Positions 8,402 through 17,240 of a DNA stretch of 64,000 bases are shown one piece after another (position 1 is the stretch's first letter; each line of letters begins with the position of its first letter). The notes beneath the pieces were generated by a model. It was given only the letters and a program-made list of their open reading frames with translations. It did not search any database and had not been told where the DNA came from. This stretch comes from Streptomyces kaniharaensis (GTDB lineage: Bacteria > Actinomycetota > Actinomycetes > Streptomycetales > Streptomycetaceae): contig NZ_WBOF01000001.1 in NCBI RefSeq assembly GCF_009569385.1, positions 4,689,501 to 4,753,500 on the forward strand, in the 5' to 3' direction. The position numbers and the translations under genes were made by a program.

Positions 8402-9909
8402 TCACAGCGTGTGAGGGATGGGAGTGGAGGGGGCTGCGAGGTGGAACAGCAGACAGGGTCCGAGCCGGGCGGCCTCGGCCGCGCCGATCACGAGGACGAG
8501 GTCGCCGGGTTCGGCGATGGCGGCGATCATCTGCTCGGTGCTCTGTTCGCAGGCGCCCGTCTGGATCCGGTGGACTGCCTCGGGCCCGAGGGCCTCGCTG
8601 GCGGCCTGCGCGATGGCGTCGAGCGGGTCGTTGGCGTTCACAGTGGTCAGCGGGGTGCTGACAGGCAGCAGCACCGCCTTGTCCGCGTCGCCGAGGGCGG
8701 CGCCGAGTTCGGCGGAATGGGCGGAGGCCCGCGCGAAGCTGTCCGGTTCCAGCACGGCGGTCACCGAGCCCTCGGTGAGCCACCGGGCGGCCGAGACGTC
8801 CTCGGAGATCTCTCGAGGGTGGCGGGCTCGGGAGTCCACGACGGTGATCCGGGCCTGGGTGCCGAGGACGGCCAGCGAACGCTCGACGCCGCGGAAGGCG
8901 GTGAGGCGGTCGGCGATCTTGGGGGCGCTCTCACCGAGGACGAGCGCGGCGGCGATGGCCGCGCAGGCGGCCAGGGCATGGTGGCGGCCGGCGATCGGCA
9001 GGACGAACGCGTGCCGGGCGCCGTCGTGCTGGAGGGTGGGGTGGTAGGCGTCGCCGGTCCAGCGGGGCACCAGGATCCGCACGTCGTCCGTCTCGTTGAG
9101 GCCGACGGTGACGATGTGGGGGCCGGGCCGATCGCGTAGGCGCTCGTGCAGGATCCGCGTACCGCTGTCCCAAGTCGGCAGGACGACGGTGGCGGCTGAG
9201 CGGGCGAGGTGCTCGGCAGCGGTCAGGCCCTCGATGTTGTCCGCGTAGTGCGGGCGTTCGCGCTGGTGGCCGTGATCAGCGCCACGGCGGGCTTCGGGAT
9301 GCTGCCCAGGTAGCGGGTGGCAGGTCGGTGCTGCCAGGCACCGGGCGGCGCCGCCTCGTGGGTCGCGGTGTCGGGGCAGAAGTCCACGACGAGCCGCCCC
9401 GGTGCGCCGTGACCGGCCGACAGGCCGCGGGCCGGGGCGTTGAGGATCCAGGCCGTCCGCCCGTCGTCGAGCGCGGCGGCCAGCACCGCCGCCGCGGTCG
9501 CGGTGCTGTGGCTGCCGCCGACCGCCACAGCCTCGCGCCCGGCCTTCGCGCACACCGCAGACAGCGCGTACGCGCGGGCCAGCACCGGCAGCCGCAGCTG
9601 CTGGGCCTGGTCAAGTTCGGCGTGCGGGCCGATCACAATGCCTGACCACACCACGGCTGTGCGGTCCTCGGCGACGTGACCGGCCTCGAAGCCCACCGCC
9701 ACCCGCACGCCGGCCTGTTTCAGCTGCCCGACGATCGCGTCGTGCTGCTCCTCGGGGGTGACGGAGCCGGTGACGTCGGCGCCCTGCTCGGCCAGCCACT
9801 GGGCAAGGCCCGCCATGCCCGGTTTGGCGACATCGACCAGGTGCGGGGCGGACAGCAGGTCGGGCACGGCGATGGCGGGAGCGGCCTCGGGCTGGGTCGC
9901 GGTGTCCAT
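8402..9909 (-). pseudogene. MurC-like Mur ligase, single-base frameshift
   Basis: The N-terminal part starts at ATG 9909 (good GGAG upstream) and shows a Rossmann domain (GMAGLAQWLAEQGADVTG) and the ATP loop VGGSHSTATAAAVL, which replaces the usual GTHGKT lysine. This frame stops at 9223. The rest of the Mur fold (HYADNIEGLTAAEHLARSA, GRHHALAACAAIAAAL, VVDSRARHPREI) continues in the next frame down to 8402. The switch lies around 9245-9262, where TATSANA should join HYADNIEGL. Mur ligases form amide bonds to UDP-MurNAc-type substrates. Here the glutamine synthetase-like neighbour suggests a small-molecule ligase instead. Either a decayed gene or a base error. Confidence 0.7.
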
Positions 9910-9982
9910 ACGGGTCTCCAATCGGGATCGGGGGAGGGGAGAAGGCAGGTCCAAGTGGGTGCCGGGACCTGCCCCGTGGGGG

Positions 9983-11392
9983 TTACGCCTGGGCGAAGCC
10001 GCGCTCGACCTCGGCGTTGGTGACGCAGGCGGCGTGGTCATCGACGTCGAGGCGGGCGACAGCGGACAGGTGGGCGACCTGCCGCTCGCCCAGCAGGTCG
10101 GCTGCCAGCGTGCTGGCCTCGAAGGTGCGGACCGCATCGGCGAGATGACGCGGGATCAGCGGAGCCTCGGCATCCCGGTAGGCGTCGCCCTCGCTGGCCG
10201 GCCTGGGCTTGAGGCCCGCCTCGATGCCGTGGCGGACACCGGCGAGGACGGCGGCCAACGCGAGGTGGGGGTTGGCATCCGCGCCCGGCAGCCGCACCTC
10301 CAGATGCAGCCCGCCGCCGTGCCCGACCACCCGCACCGCGCAGGACCTGTTATCCCGGCCCCAGGCGAAGCGGGCCGGAGCGAAGGAGTGCTTGGCAAAC
10401 CTCTTGTAGGAGTTCACGTACGGGGCCCACAACGGGGCCGTCTGCGGCAGTACTTCCAGCAGGCCGGCGACCGCCTGCTCGCCCAGCTCGGACAGGCCGG
10501 TTTCCTCTCGGCCGGAGCCGAGCACTGGTTGGTCGTCTCGGTACAGCGACACGTGCAGGTGCATACCGCTGCTCACGCCAGTCGCCGGGGATGCCATGAA
10601 CGTCGGCGCCAGCCCGTGCTCCTCCGCAGTCGCCCGCACTGCGTGTTTGAACAGCAGGTGCTGCTCGCAAGCCAATCGCGGTTCCCCGTACGGGAAGGTC
10701 ACCTCCACCTGACCGGCGGCCCCTTCGAGTTTTACGGCCTCGACCGGGAGCCCGGCTCCGCCGAGGACCTGTCGCAGCCGTCGGCTGAAAGCGGCGATGG
10801 TGGAGGGCTGGTCGATGGCGTAGTCGCGGTTGTCCCACGTCGCGGGCCGAAGCTGCCGCCACCCGGCGGCAGCGGCCTGGCCGACGGTCCCCTCGTAGAG
10901 GATGAATTCGGTCTCGATCCCGACCGCCACGTTCAGACCGAGGCCGGCGAGGTGGGTGAGCTGCTGGTTCAGCAGGGTGGTCGGCGCGAGCGGGTGTGGC
11001 CAGCTGTCCTCGATCGGCTCGGCGAGGACCAGTGCAGCTCCCGGCAGCCAGGGCAGGAGGCGGGCCGAGGCGAGGTCGGGCAGGAGAGCGATGTCGCCGT
11101 AGCCGGTGTTCCAGGACGCGAAGGCGCCGTGCTGCGGGGTGGACATGCCTAGGTCGGTGCCGATCACATACCCGCACATCTCGGGGGTGATCCGGCCCGA
11201 CCGGAGCCGCTCGAGCAACACCTGGGCGTCGTACGTCTTGCCCTTGAGTCGGCCCTGCACGTCGATCGCCGCTAGGAGCACCGTGTCGAGGCCGAAGGCG
11301 TCCACCAGTCCGTGCAGCGGACCGACTGGGGACTGTACGGTCGCCGCCGCCCGTGCCGCACGTGACCGTGCGGAGCGCGTCGCCACCCTCAT
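9983..11392 (-). CDS. Glutamine synthetase-family ligase
   Basis: 469 residues, the length of class III or gamma-glutamyl-amine type enzymes. Visible elements: VGIETEFILYEG (metal-binding Glu), VEAVKLEGAAGQVEVTFPYG, SSGMHLHVSLY (HxH region with metal-binding His), PYVNSYKRFAKHSFAP (NSYKR ATP/substrate loop), AWGRDNRSCAVRV (the NR-x-R region) and LHLEVRLPGADANPHLALAA. These enzymes use ATP to couple glutamate with ammonia or amines. The start overlaps the permease stop (ATGA). With a MurC-like ligase downstream and an amino-acid permease upstream, import of an amine or amino acid and its ligation is a reasonable guess. Confidence 0.85.
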   Translation of the reverse strand: MRVATRSARSRAARAAATVQSPVGPLHGLVDAFGLDTVLLAAIDVQGRLKGKTYDAQVLLERLRSGRITPEMCGYVIGTDLGMSTPQHGAFASWNTGYGDIALLPDLASARLLPWLPGAALVLAEPIEDSWPHPLAPTTLLNQQLTHLAGLGLNVAVGIETEFILYEGTVGQAAAAGWRQLRPATWDNRDYAIDQPSTIAAFSRRLRQVLGGAGLPVEAVKLEGAAGQVEVTFPYGEPRLACEQHLLFKHAVRATAEEHGLAPTFMASPATGVSSGMHLHVSLYRDDQPVLGSGREETGLSELGEQAVAGLLEVLPQTAPLWAPYVNSYKRFAKHSFAPARFAWGRDNRSCAVRVVGHGGGLHLEVRLPGADANPHLALAAVLAGVRHGIEAGLKPRPASEGDAYRDAEAPLIPRHLADAVRTFEASTLAADLLGERQVAHLSAVARLDVDDHAACVTNAEVERGFAQA

Positions 11393-12455
11393 ACGACCTG
11401 CTCCTCAAGGCTCGCCAGTTGCGGGTCGTCGACGACCGGCACGCTGTACTTCCGGCCTGCCATCCGCCACCACAGCGCGGACAGGAGCAGGACCACTACC
11501 AGAGTGATCGGTGCGTAGTTGAACGTCTGGGCGGTCACCGGGTTGGTCTGCGGCAGGCACACCAGCACGGTCACCACGGCCACCCACGCCACCGCGAGGA
11601 CGCCGACGGGGCGGCTCCACCGGCCCAGGTTCCACGGCCCCGGCTTGAAGTGCTTGCCCTTGCGCAGCCGCAGGAAGACCGGGATGGCGTACGCCGGGGT
11701 CATGCCGACCACGTTCACGGCAGTCACGGCCCCATAGGCGGCCGTCGACCAGAGCGAGGGCAGCGCCAGGACGAACGCCACGACCACGGCCAGCCACACC
11801 GCCCTCGTCGGTGTCCCATTGCGCGATACCCGTCGCCAAGATGCCGAGCCGGGAAGGGCGTTGTCCCGCGAGAACGCGAAGATCATCCTTGATGCCGCCG
11901 CGGTCTCGGCGGAGCCGCAGAACAGCTGGGCGCCGATCACGATCAGCAGAAGCAGCTTCGCGCCACCGTCGCCGAGCGTGTCGAGGAAGATCTGGGCCGG
12001 CGGTACGGCCGCGCTCACGGTGCGGTCGTAGTCCTGCATTGCGAACAGCAACCCGCCCAGCAGGACGAAGCCCGCCAGGAGCGAGACCCAGATCGAGCGG
12101 ACGATCCCGCGAGGAGCAGCCACCTGCGCGTCGGTGGTCTCCTCCGACAGGTGCGCCGAAGCGTCGTAGCCGCTGTAGGTGTACTGGAAGAGCAGCAGGC
12201 CGATGGCCGACACATAGATCGGGTTTGACCAGCCGGTGCCGTTCACGAAGTGCCCGAACACGAAGGAAGCGGACTGATGATGAGAGGGGACGACCCACAG
12301 AACACCGACGATCACCAGCACCCCGAGTAGGTGCCACCACACGGAGACCGAGTTGAGGATCGACACCACGTGGACGCCGCGCAGGTTCACCAGGGCATGC
12401 AGGATCAGGATGGTCGCGAAGATCGTGAGTATCAGCCCAGGGGTGGGCTCGACCC
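11389..12455 (-). pseudogene. APC-family amino-acid permease, N-terminus lost at IS insertion
   Basis: The frame carries about eight hydrophobic helices of an APC-superfamily permease (WWHLLGVLVIVGVLWVV, IGLLLFQYTYSGYDASAH, SIWVSLLAGFVLLGGLLF, LLLLIVIGAQLFCGSAETAA and others). YSGYDASAHLSEET is a typical mid-protein motif for these transporters. Coding character continues upstream past GTG 12390 (PGLILTIFATILILHAL) to about 12455, where it meets the IS flank at 12459. The first helices are missing and are not found beyond the two nested IS elements. Probably non-functional. Downstream it overlaps the glutamine synthetase start. Confidence 0.8.
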
Positions 12456-12463
12456 CCCACTGA

Positions 12464-14194
12464 CCCGAATCCGCAGGTAGTGGCGGTGATCGGTGACTGA
12501 TACGACGACAGGTGCGCTTTCGGTTTGAGAAGATCGGGGTTCCTACACCGTGACCAGCTCAAACGTGAAAGTGCACCTGTCGAGTGAAGACGATATCGCG
12601 TCGCCGTACCGTATCCGGTGCCCCCGGTCGTCGCTGGACCAGGCTGAACGCTCGGGTGGGGGTGCCGAACGGGTCGCTGACGGAGAACGGCGGCCTGGTG
12701 CTGGTGGCCGAGCTGGACCGGACGCTGGGAATCACCGCCGCCCTGGACACTGGGATCGGCCCGGTCAAGATGCGTGACCGTGGCCTGTCGGGCGGGGAGT
12801 TCGCGCTGGCGTTGGCGGCAGTGCAGCTGTGCGGCGAGGACCACTTGGTCGGCTTCGACCGGCTGCGTGCGGACACGGTCGGCGAAGGGCTGCTGCCCGC
12901 GCCCGTCCCGGCCGCGACGACGGCCGCCACCTTGGCCGCCCGCTTCAAGCAGGTGCAGCGCGAGGGCCTGGAACGGGCCTCGTCGCAGGTCACCGCCCGT
13001 GCGCTGGCCGCACTCCCGATCACCGAACGAGCCCGGATCCTGACCGGGCCGGTGACGATCGACCTGGACGCCAAGGACATCGAGGTCTACTCCACGCGCA
13101 AGGAGCAGATCGTCCGTTCCTACAAGGGCGAGATCGCCGGACGGGTGCACGCCGCGCACTGGGCCCAGGCCGGTGTGCTGTTGGCCGCGGACCTGCTGGA
13201 CGGCCGCTCGGACGGCCGCACCCAGTCCCCGGACCAGATCGACCGGGCAGTGGACGCCGCGCGAGCCGCCGGGGCCACCGGCCGGATCTTGTTCCAGGGC
13301 GACTCGGGCTACTACTCCGGGAAGGTCGCCGAGAAAATCGTCGCCCGTGGTGGACTGTTCCGGCTCGGCGTCCCGCGTTCCAAGCCGCTGTGGCGGGCCG
13401 TGGCGCGGGTGTACGAGGATGACTGGACCGACGCGCTGGACTACCCGGGCGCGCAGGTCGCGCTGCTGGACTACGCGCCCACCGGATGGCCCGACGGTAC
13501 CCGCGTGATCGCCCGGCGGGTGCGCTACGACGCCGCAGAACTGTCCGCCGACCCTCGCTCGCGCCGCTCGCGCACCGTCGGCCGCGACCAGCTCGCCCTC
13601 GTGTTGGACGGTATCGCCGACACCGCGTACGCCTACTCCTTCATCGCCACCGACGAAGAGCTGGACCTGGACGAGGAGATCGCGAGGGCGGAGTGGGAGT
13701 TCCGCCGCCGCACAAGCATCGAGGAGCTGTTCCGCGACACCGCCCACGGCGCCGGCCTGAACCACCTGCCCTCCGGCTCCCACGCGGTCAACAGCATGTG
13801 GATGTGGGGCGCGCTGCTGGCCTACAACCTGTCCGCCTGGCTGCAGATGCTCGCTCCGATCGGCACGGCACGTCGCCGGATCGCCACCGTTCGGCGCCTG
13901 CTCATCGCCCGCGCCGCCCGCTGGACGCTCACTGCCCGCCGCCACGAACTCCACTTCACCACGGCAGCGGCCGATTTGATCGCGCAGGCGCTGGCCCGGA
14001 TTCGCGCCCACCGGCCCCTCCTGCCCGCCTGACCGACCGCCCGACCCGGGCCCGAACCACCCCCAACCGCCCTGGAAAGCCGCCCACCCGGCACGACAGC
14101 CGGGCCCTCGACCTACCCGGACACACCACAACCGCACTGACAGCCAGCACAGAGATCAACTGATTGACCGTCGGCCACTATCTGCGGATTCGGG
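12464..14194 (+). mobile_element. IS1380-like insertion sequence on the tip of an IS5-like element
   Basis: Inverted ends: CCCGAATCCGCAGGTAGTGGC from 12464 rightward, and its complement GCCACTATCTGCGGATTCGGG ending at 14194 (one mismatch). A 5-bp duplication ACTGA flanks it at 12459-12463 and 14195-14199. Those bases are also the outermost bases of the IS5-like terminal repeat, so this element landed exactly at that tip. It contains one transposase gene. Confidence 0.8.
12584..14032 (+). CDS. IS1380-like DDE transposase
   Basis: Up to 482 residues. DDE-type core: VTIDLDAKDIEVYS (first Asp), ILFQGDSGYYSGKVAEKIV (second Asp in a DSG motif) and RTSIEELFRDTAHGAGLNHL (Glu). The tail FTTAAADLIAQALARIRAH is the common end of group-1 DDE transposases. 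An in-frame start nearer GRRWTRLNARV is possible. Family assignment (IS1380-like rather than IS4) rests on the DSG spacing and on the C-terminal layout, which resembles the two other IS1380 copies in the window. Confidence 0.8.
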   Translation: MKTISRRRTVSGAPGRRWTRLNARVGVPNGSLTENGGLVLVAELDRTLGITAALDTGIGPVKMRDRGLSGGEFALALAAVQLCGEDHLVGFDRLRADTVGEGLLPAPVPAATTAATLAARFKQVQREGLERASSQVTARALAALPITERARILTGPVTIDLDAKDIEVYSTRKEQIVRSYKGEIAGRVHAAHWAQAGVLLAADLLDGRSDGRTQSPDQIDRAVDAARAAGATGRILFQGDSGYYSGKVAEKIVARGGLFRLGVPRSKPLWRAVARVYEDDWTDALDYPGAQVALLDYAPTGWPDGTRVIARRVRYDAAELSADPRSRRSRTVGRDQLALVLDGIADTAYAYSFIATDEELDLDEEIARAEWEFRRRTSIEELFRDTAHGAGLNHLPSGSHAVNSMWMWGALLAYNLSAWLQMLAPIGTARRRIATVRRLLIARAARWTLTARRHELHFTTAAADLIAQALARIRAHRPLLPA

Positions 14195-14304
14195 ACTGAG
14201 GAAGTTTCATCGTGATTCGTGCAGGTCACCGGTCCTGGTGTGACGAATAATTGGGGTGCTCGCGCAGCTCATCACGGTGATCACCGCGCGGAGATCATCC
14301 GTCA
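14195..14304 (+). repeat. Left long terminal inverted repeat of the IS5-like element
   Basis: Starts ACTGAGGAAGTTTCATCGTG and ends near CATCCGTCA. It pairs with 15809-15918. The transposase stop lies at its inner edge. An internal dyad ATCACGGTGAT could act as a terminator or protein-binding site. Confidence 0.8.
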
Positions 14305-15138
14305 CCGTGCCACCTGGTGGTGCGTCAGCACCAGCAGGGCCCGCACGAGTGCGGTCGCGTGCCGCGGATGCATGCGCACCTTGGTCAGGATCCGGAAGGT
14401 CTTCAGGTTCGCGAAGCCGTGCTCGACCGGCGCTCGCAGGCTGCTGACCAGCCGGTTCACGACCTTCTTCGGGGACGAGAGGCGCTTTCCGCCGCTCGCC
14501 TTGAACCCCGTGATGACCGCCGGCTGCTCCTGGTCCCCGTCGTCCAGGCCGACGAACCCCAGGTCGGCCACCGCACCCAGTCGAAGTTCCCGCAGCCGCG
14601 CGCACAGCTTCTCGTAGCGGGCGGCCGTGATCTCGCTGCAGGCGCCCCGGCGGGCCGAGGAGATCCACAACAGCCGCCCCTTCGCGTCGGTCAGGGCGAG
14701 GAACAGCAGGCCATGCGCCTTGTGCTTGCCCGAGTAGTTCTTCCGGTTCGCCCGGCCGGTCCGCCGCCGGGTACGGATCAGCGTGCCGTCCAGAAGCACC
14801 ACGCACCCGCTGTCCTTGGCCACCTTCGCCAGCGCTCGGTCCAGGCGGGGAGAGCGTGCGGCCAGCAGGTCGATCACCTCCAGTACCCACCGGCGCACCG
14901 TGGAGGCCGAGACCGCGTTGCCGCCGGCCAGGTCGGCCAGCCGCTCGTCGTTGCGCAGGTGGGCCAGTGCGATCACGGCGATCCGCCCGGCGTCCAGCTT
15001 GCGCCAGCGGGAGCGGATCGTCTTGCGGTGGGCGCGGATCAGGCCGGCCACGTAGTTGACGGTCCGGCTGGACAGCGGCAGGCGGACGGAGTAGACAAGG
15101 CTGACGGTGTCCCCGGTGGGGCTGGTCCTGGTTTTCAC
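14302..15138 (-). CDS. IS5-type transposase (DDE_Tnp_4-like)
   Basis: 278 residues. The N-terminal helix-turn-helix region (ASTVRRWVLEVIDLLA) is followed by the core: CVVLLDGTLIRTRR (first Asp), GAVADLGFVGLDDG (second Asp) and APVEHGFANLKTFRIL (Glu), the D-D-E set of IS5-group elements. RKNYSGKHKAHGLLFLALTD is the usual strand after the first Asp. It ends at the inner edge of the left terminal repeat. ATG 15138 is the first start; no strong ribosome site seen. Confidence 0.85.
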   Translation of the reverse strand: MKTRTSPTGDTVSLVYSVRLPLSSRTVNYVAGLIRAHRKTIRSRWRKLDAGRIAVIALAHLRNDERLADLAGGNAVSASTVRRWVLEVIDLLAARSPRLDRALAKVAKDSGCVVLLDGTLIRTRRRTGRANRKNYSGKHKAHGLLFLALTDAKGRLLWISSARRGACSEITAARYEKLCARLRELRLGAVADLGFVGLDDGDQEQPAVITGFKASGGKRLSSPKKVVNRLVSSLRAPVEHGFANLKTFRILTKVRMHPRHATALVRALLVLTHHQVAR

Positions 15139-15209
15139 GAGCTTCCCAACTCCCGCCGGGGTAAGCCGTGTTGCGGCGGGAATCGGCCGTTATTCCGGGA
15201 CCGCGCGCC

Positions 15210-15713
15210 CTACCGGGGCAGGTAGCGTCCGGCCGCGGTTCGGGTGATCCAGCCGCGTTCGGCCAGCTTGCGCAGCTTCCCGCGCACCGGCTCCACCTTC
15301 GCCGGCACCGGATCCAGCCCCAGCTCACGGGCCACGTCCTTGGCCTGCAGCGGGCCGTCGCCGTCCGCGACGATCCCCATGATCGCCTGATAGTCGGCCG
15401 GCAGGTCCTGCGGGCCGCTGTCCTGGCCGCAGTGCGGGATCAGCAGCTGGCCTGCGGCGCCCGGCGTCACACCGGCGCCGGGCGCGGGCGCGGCGGGTTC
15501 TCCGCCGGTGGCCTCCTCCAGGGCCTGCTGCCAGGCCTCGGCGTCGGGATGCCCGGCGTCAGCGTCCTCCTGGTACTGCCGGTAGACGACCTCAGCGGCC
15601 TCCAACCGAGCCACTTCGGCCTCGGTGTCTGCCAGCTGCTTGCGCAGCCGCTCAACGCGTTCTTCCAGCACCACGCGGCGCTCCAGCAGCCACACCATCA
15701 GGTTCTGAGCCAT
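15210..15713 (-). CDS. IS-associated coiled-coil/winged-helix protein
   Basis: 167 residues from ATG 15713, preceded by GGAGGGGAT. The N-terminal ~60 residues form a coiled coil (VVLEERVERLRKQLADTEAE, VARLEAAEVVYRQYQ), then a proline/alanine linker, then a winged-helix domain (LPADYQAIMGIVADG, LQAKDVARELGLDPV, LRKLAERGWITRTAAGRYL). It sits upstream of the transposase inside the same terminal repeats, so it travels with the element. It resembles in layout the in-frame ORF after the IS5 transposase at 35.3-35.7 kb, suggesting a recurrent IS5 partner: a DNA-binding accessory factor or regulator. Confidence 0.7.
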   Translation of the reverse strand: MAQNLMVWLLERRVVLEERVERLRKQLADTEAEVARLEAAEVVYRQYQEDADAGHPDAEAWQQALEEATGGEPAAPAPGAGVTPGAAGQLLIPHCGQDSGPQDLPADYQAIMGIVADGDGPLQAKDVARELGLDPVPAKVEPVRGKLRKLAERGWITRTAAGRYLPR

Positions 15714-15808
15714 ATCCCCTCCCGCGCGGGCCCACCACAGCCCCTGCTCGCACAGTAGGGGACCGGCACACAGCGTGCAGGAGATCCCGGGAAGACAGCC
15801 AGAAAGGC

Positions 15809-15918
15809 TGACGGATGATCTCCGCGCGACGATCACCGTGATGAGCTGCGCGAGCACCCCAACCACTTGTCACACCAGGGCCGGTGACCTGCACGAATCA
15901 CGATGGAACTTCCTCAGT
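15809..15918 (-). repeat. Right long terminal inverted repeat of the IS5-like element
   Basis: Complement of the left repeat over ~110 bp; differences are single bases plus one cluster of about six. Confidence 0.8.
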
Positions 15919-16047
15919 GGTGGACAGCGCCCGGTGCACTGGGCGGTAGAAGTGGTCAGGGGCGAGCCAGGAGAGCGCGGCGAGCTGGCCAGGGTCCAGG
16001 AGGACGGCGCCGAGGACCGCCTGCTCGGCCCGCAGAAGGGGCTTCAC
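15919..16047 (-). pseudogene. DnaB-helicase N-terminal domain remnant cut by IS
   Basis: Starts at GTG 16047, overlapping the stop of the preceding small gene (GTGA). Only ~43 residues remain: LLRAEQAVLGAVLLDPGQL then APDHFYRPVHRAL, the typical first helices of the DnaB N-terminal domain that binds primase. The frame runs into the IS5-like terminal repeat at 15918. The rest of the protein is missing from the window. It shows that the conjugation or replication module once extended further left. Confidence 0.65.
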
Positions 16048-16280
16048 CGCGCGTCCCGGCGAACGGATTCGCGCTTCTGGGTACGCAGTTCGGCAACGGC
16101 CTGGTCGGCGGCGGCCATCGCGGCGGCGAACCGGTCCAGCTCACCGGTGAAGGTCGGGTCAGTGGACAGGATGGAACGGCTGCCGGTGACCAGCCACCAC
16201 TGGCCGCCACGGCGGACGACAGGTGAGTTGGCGAGGCGCTCGGAACGGGGAGCTGACGAGGACGGGGTGTTCGAGGACAC
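16044..16280 (-). CDS. Small conserved-context protein of the conjugation module
   Basis: 78 residues from GTG 16280 with GGAG about ten bases upstream. Serine/proline-rich start, a short aromatic stretch (RRGGQWWLVTGS), then a helical part (FAAAMAAADQAVAELRTQ). No family recognised. Its stop overlaps the DnaB-like start, so it belongs to that operon. It might be a regulator or a replication-linked helper; nothing in the sequence decides. Confidence 0.5.
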   Translation of the reverse strand: MSSNTPSSSAPRSERLANSPVVRRGGQWWLVTGSRSILSTDPTFTGELDRFAAAMAAADQAVAELRTQKRESVRRDAR

Positions 16281-16316
16281 AGAGGGCTCCTGACGGAAGA
16301 GGAACGGGACGGGATT

Positions 16317-17240
16317 TCAGGCAGTGAGATCGAAGCCGGCGCTCACCGGGGCGCCGGAGCGGCACGACCAGGGCGAGCAGCCGTCCGCGTCGCCGTTCTC
16401 CAGCTCGGCGTCCGCGATGGCGTCGAAGATGTCGCCCTGGCGCCCGGACCACTCATGGGCCGTGACCCGGTCGATCGGCGCCTGGTCGAGCGGGCGGCGC
16501 GAGCGGTGCAGGTACGCCTGGCCGAGCAGCGGGGTGCCCTGCGCGGTGGCCCGCGCGTTGCCCTTGCGGATGGCGTGGTCGAACTCCACGACGTCCTGCC
16601 ACTCCTCCGGCGAGCCGTCGCGCAGCTGCCTCCACTGGGAGTTGCCGTGGTACGGACACCCAAGACACGCACTCTTTGGGGTCGAACCGAGGCCCCGTGA
16701 GCGCAGCAGCCGCACGCAGTCCGAGCGGGAGAATCCCAGCTCGATCAGCGGGAAGCGGTTCTTCATGTAGGCGACGTCGGCGTCCTTGGCCCGGTGGACC
16801 TCATCCGTGCTGATACCGATCCACTGCTCGACGAAGACCCCGGCGGGCACGCGCTGCGGGTGCGGGTAGCCGAGCAGCTGGCGGACCTGCTCCTTGATCG
16901 GCCGAATTTTGTACTGACCCGTGCACTGCCTACGTGAAAGCCCTTCGGTGCCTTGGGGGTTGAGGATGTGCAGCGGCATCGACGCGAACCGCTTGGACGG
17001 GCCGAGCGCGTCCTCGCGGATGTTGCCGGAGGAGACCCGCAGGATCGGGATGCCCGCGGGCTCGGCGATCTCCCGCTCGATCCGGTCCAGATGTTCGTAG
17101 ACGGCACGGGGCTCCCAGCCCGTGTCGGCGAAGATCGCCACATCCAGGCCGGGAAGATGGCCCTCGGCGGCCAGGAGCAGAAGACGGGTTGACTGGACCC
17201 CAGCGCCGAGCGAGAGCGAGCGAAGCTGCGGGGCGCTCAC
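16317..17240 (-). CDS. PP-loop (PAPS reductase-like) protein
   Basis: 307 residues from GTG 17240. The PP-loop is near the start (SLSLGAGVQSTRLLLLAAEG, S-x-G-x-x-S-T type), which binds ATP and adenylates a substrate. DVAIFADTGWEPRAVYEHL is the second strand typical of adenine-nucleotide alpha hydrolases. Cysteines occur in RRQCTGQYKIRPIK and in ACLGCPYHGN, a Cys-x-x-Cys that may bind an iron-sulfur cluster or zinc. It is related in fold to DndC but shorter, and it sits between a DnaB-like gene and the coupling protein, far from the dnd locus. Role in transfer or plasmid maintenance unknown. GTGA overlap with the coupling-protein stop. Confidence 0.7.
   Translation of the reverse strand: MSAPQLRSLSLGAGVQSTRLLLLAAEGHLPGLDVAIFADTGWEPRAVYEHLDRIEREIAEPAGIPILRVSSGNIREDALGPSKRFASMPLHILNPQGTEGLSRRQCTGQYKIRPIKEQVRQLLGYPHPQRVPAGVFVEQWIGISTDEVHRAKDADVAYMKNRFPLIELGFSRSDCVRLLRSRGLGSTPKSACLGCPYHGNSQWRQLRDGSPEEWQDVVEFDHAIRKGNARATAQGTPLLGQAYLHRSRRPLDQAPIDRVTAHEWSGRQGDIFDAIADAELENGDADGCSPWSCRSGAPVSAGFDLTA

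Larger units (their letters stand above)
14195..15918 (-). mobile_element. IS5-like element with ~110-bp terminal inverted repeats
   Basis: The ends 14195-14304 and 15809-15918 are inverted copies of each other over ~110 bp with roughly ten differences. The element carries a DDE transposase and a small coiled-coil/winged-helix gene. The left flank is the truncated permease and the right flank a truncated DnaB-like gene, and neither continues on the other side. The element therefore marks a deletion or rearrangement junction rather than a clean insertion. Confidence 0.75.

Noticed and set aside
9236..9270. Programmed frameshift in the MurC-like gene
   Set aside because: No slippery heptamer or downstream pseudoknot is evident at the switch point; decay or a base error is simpler.
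11405..14137. Very long open frame (over 900 codons) on the minus strand
   Set aside because: It crosses the IS1380-like boundary and lies opposite the transposase and permease frames; composition is that of a GC-rich antisense shadow.
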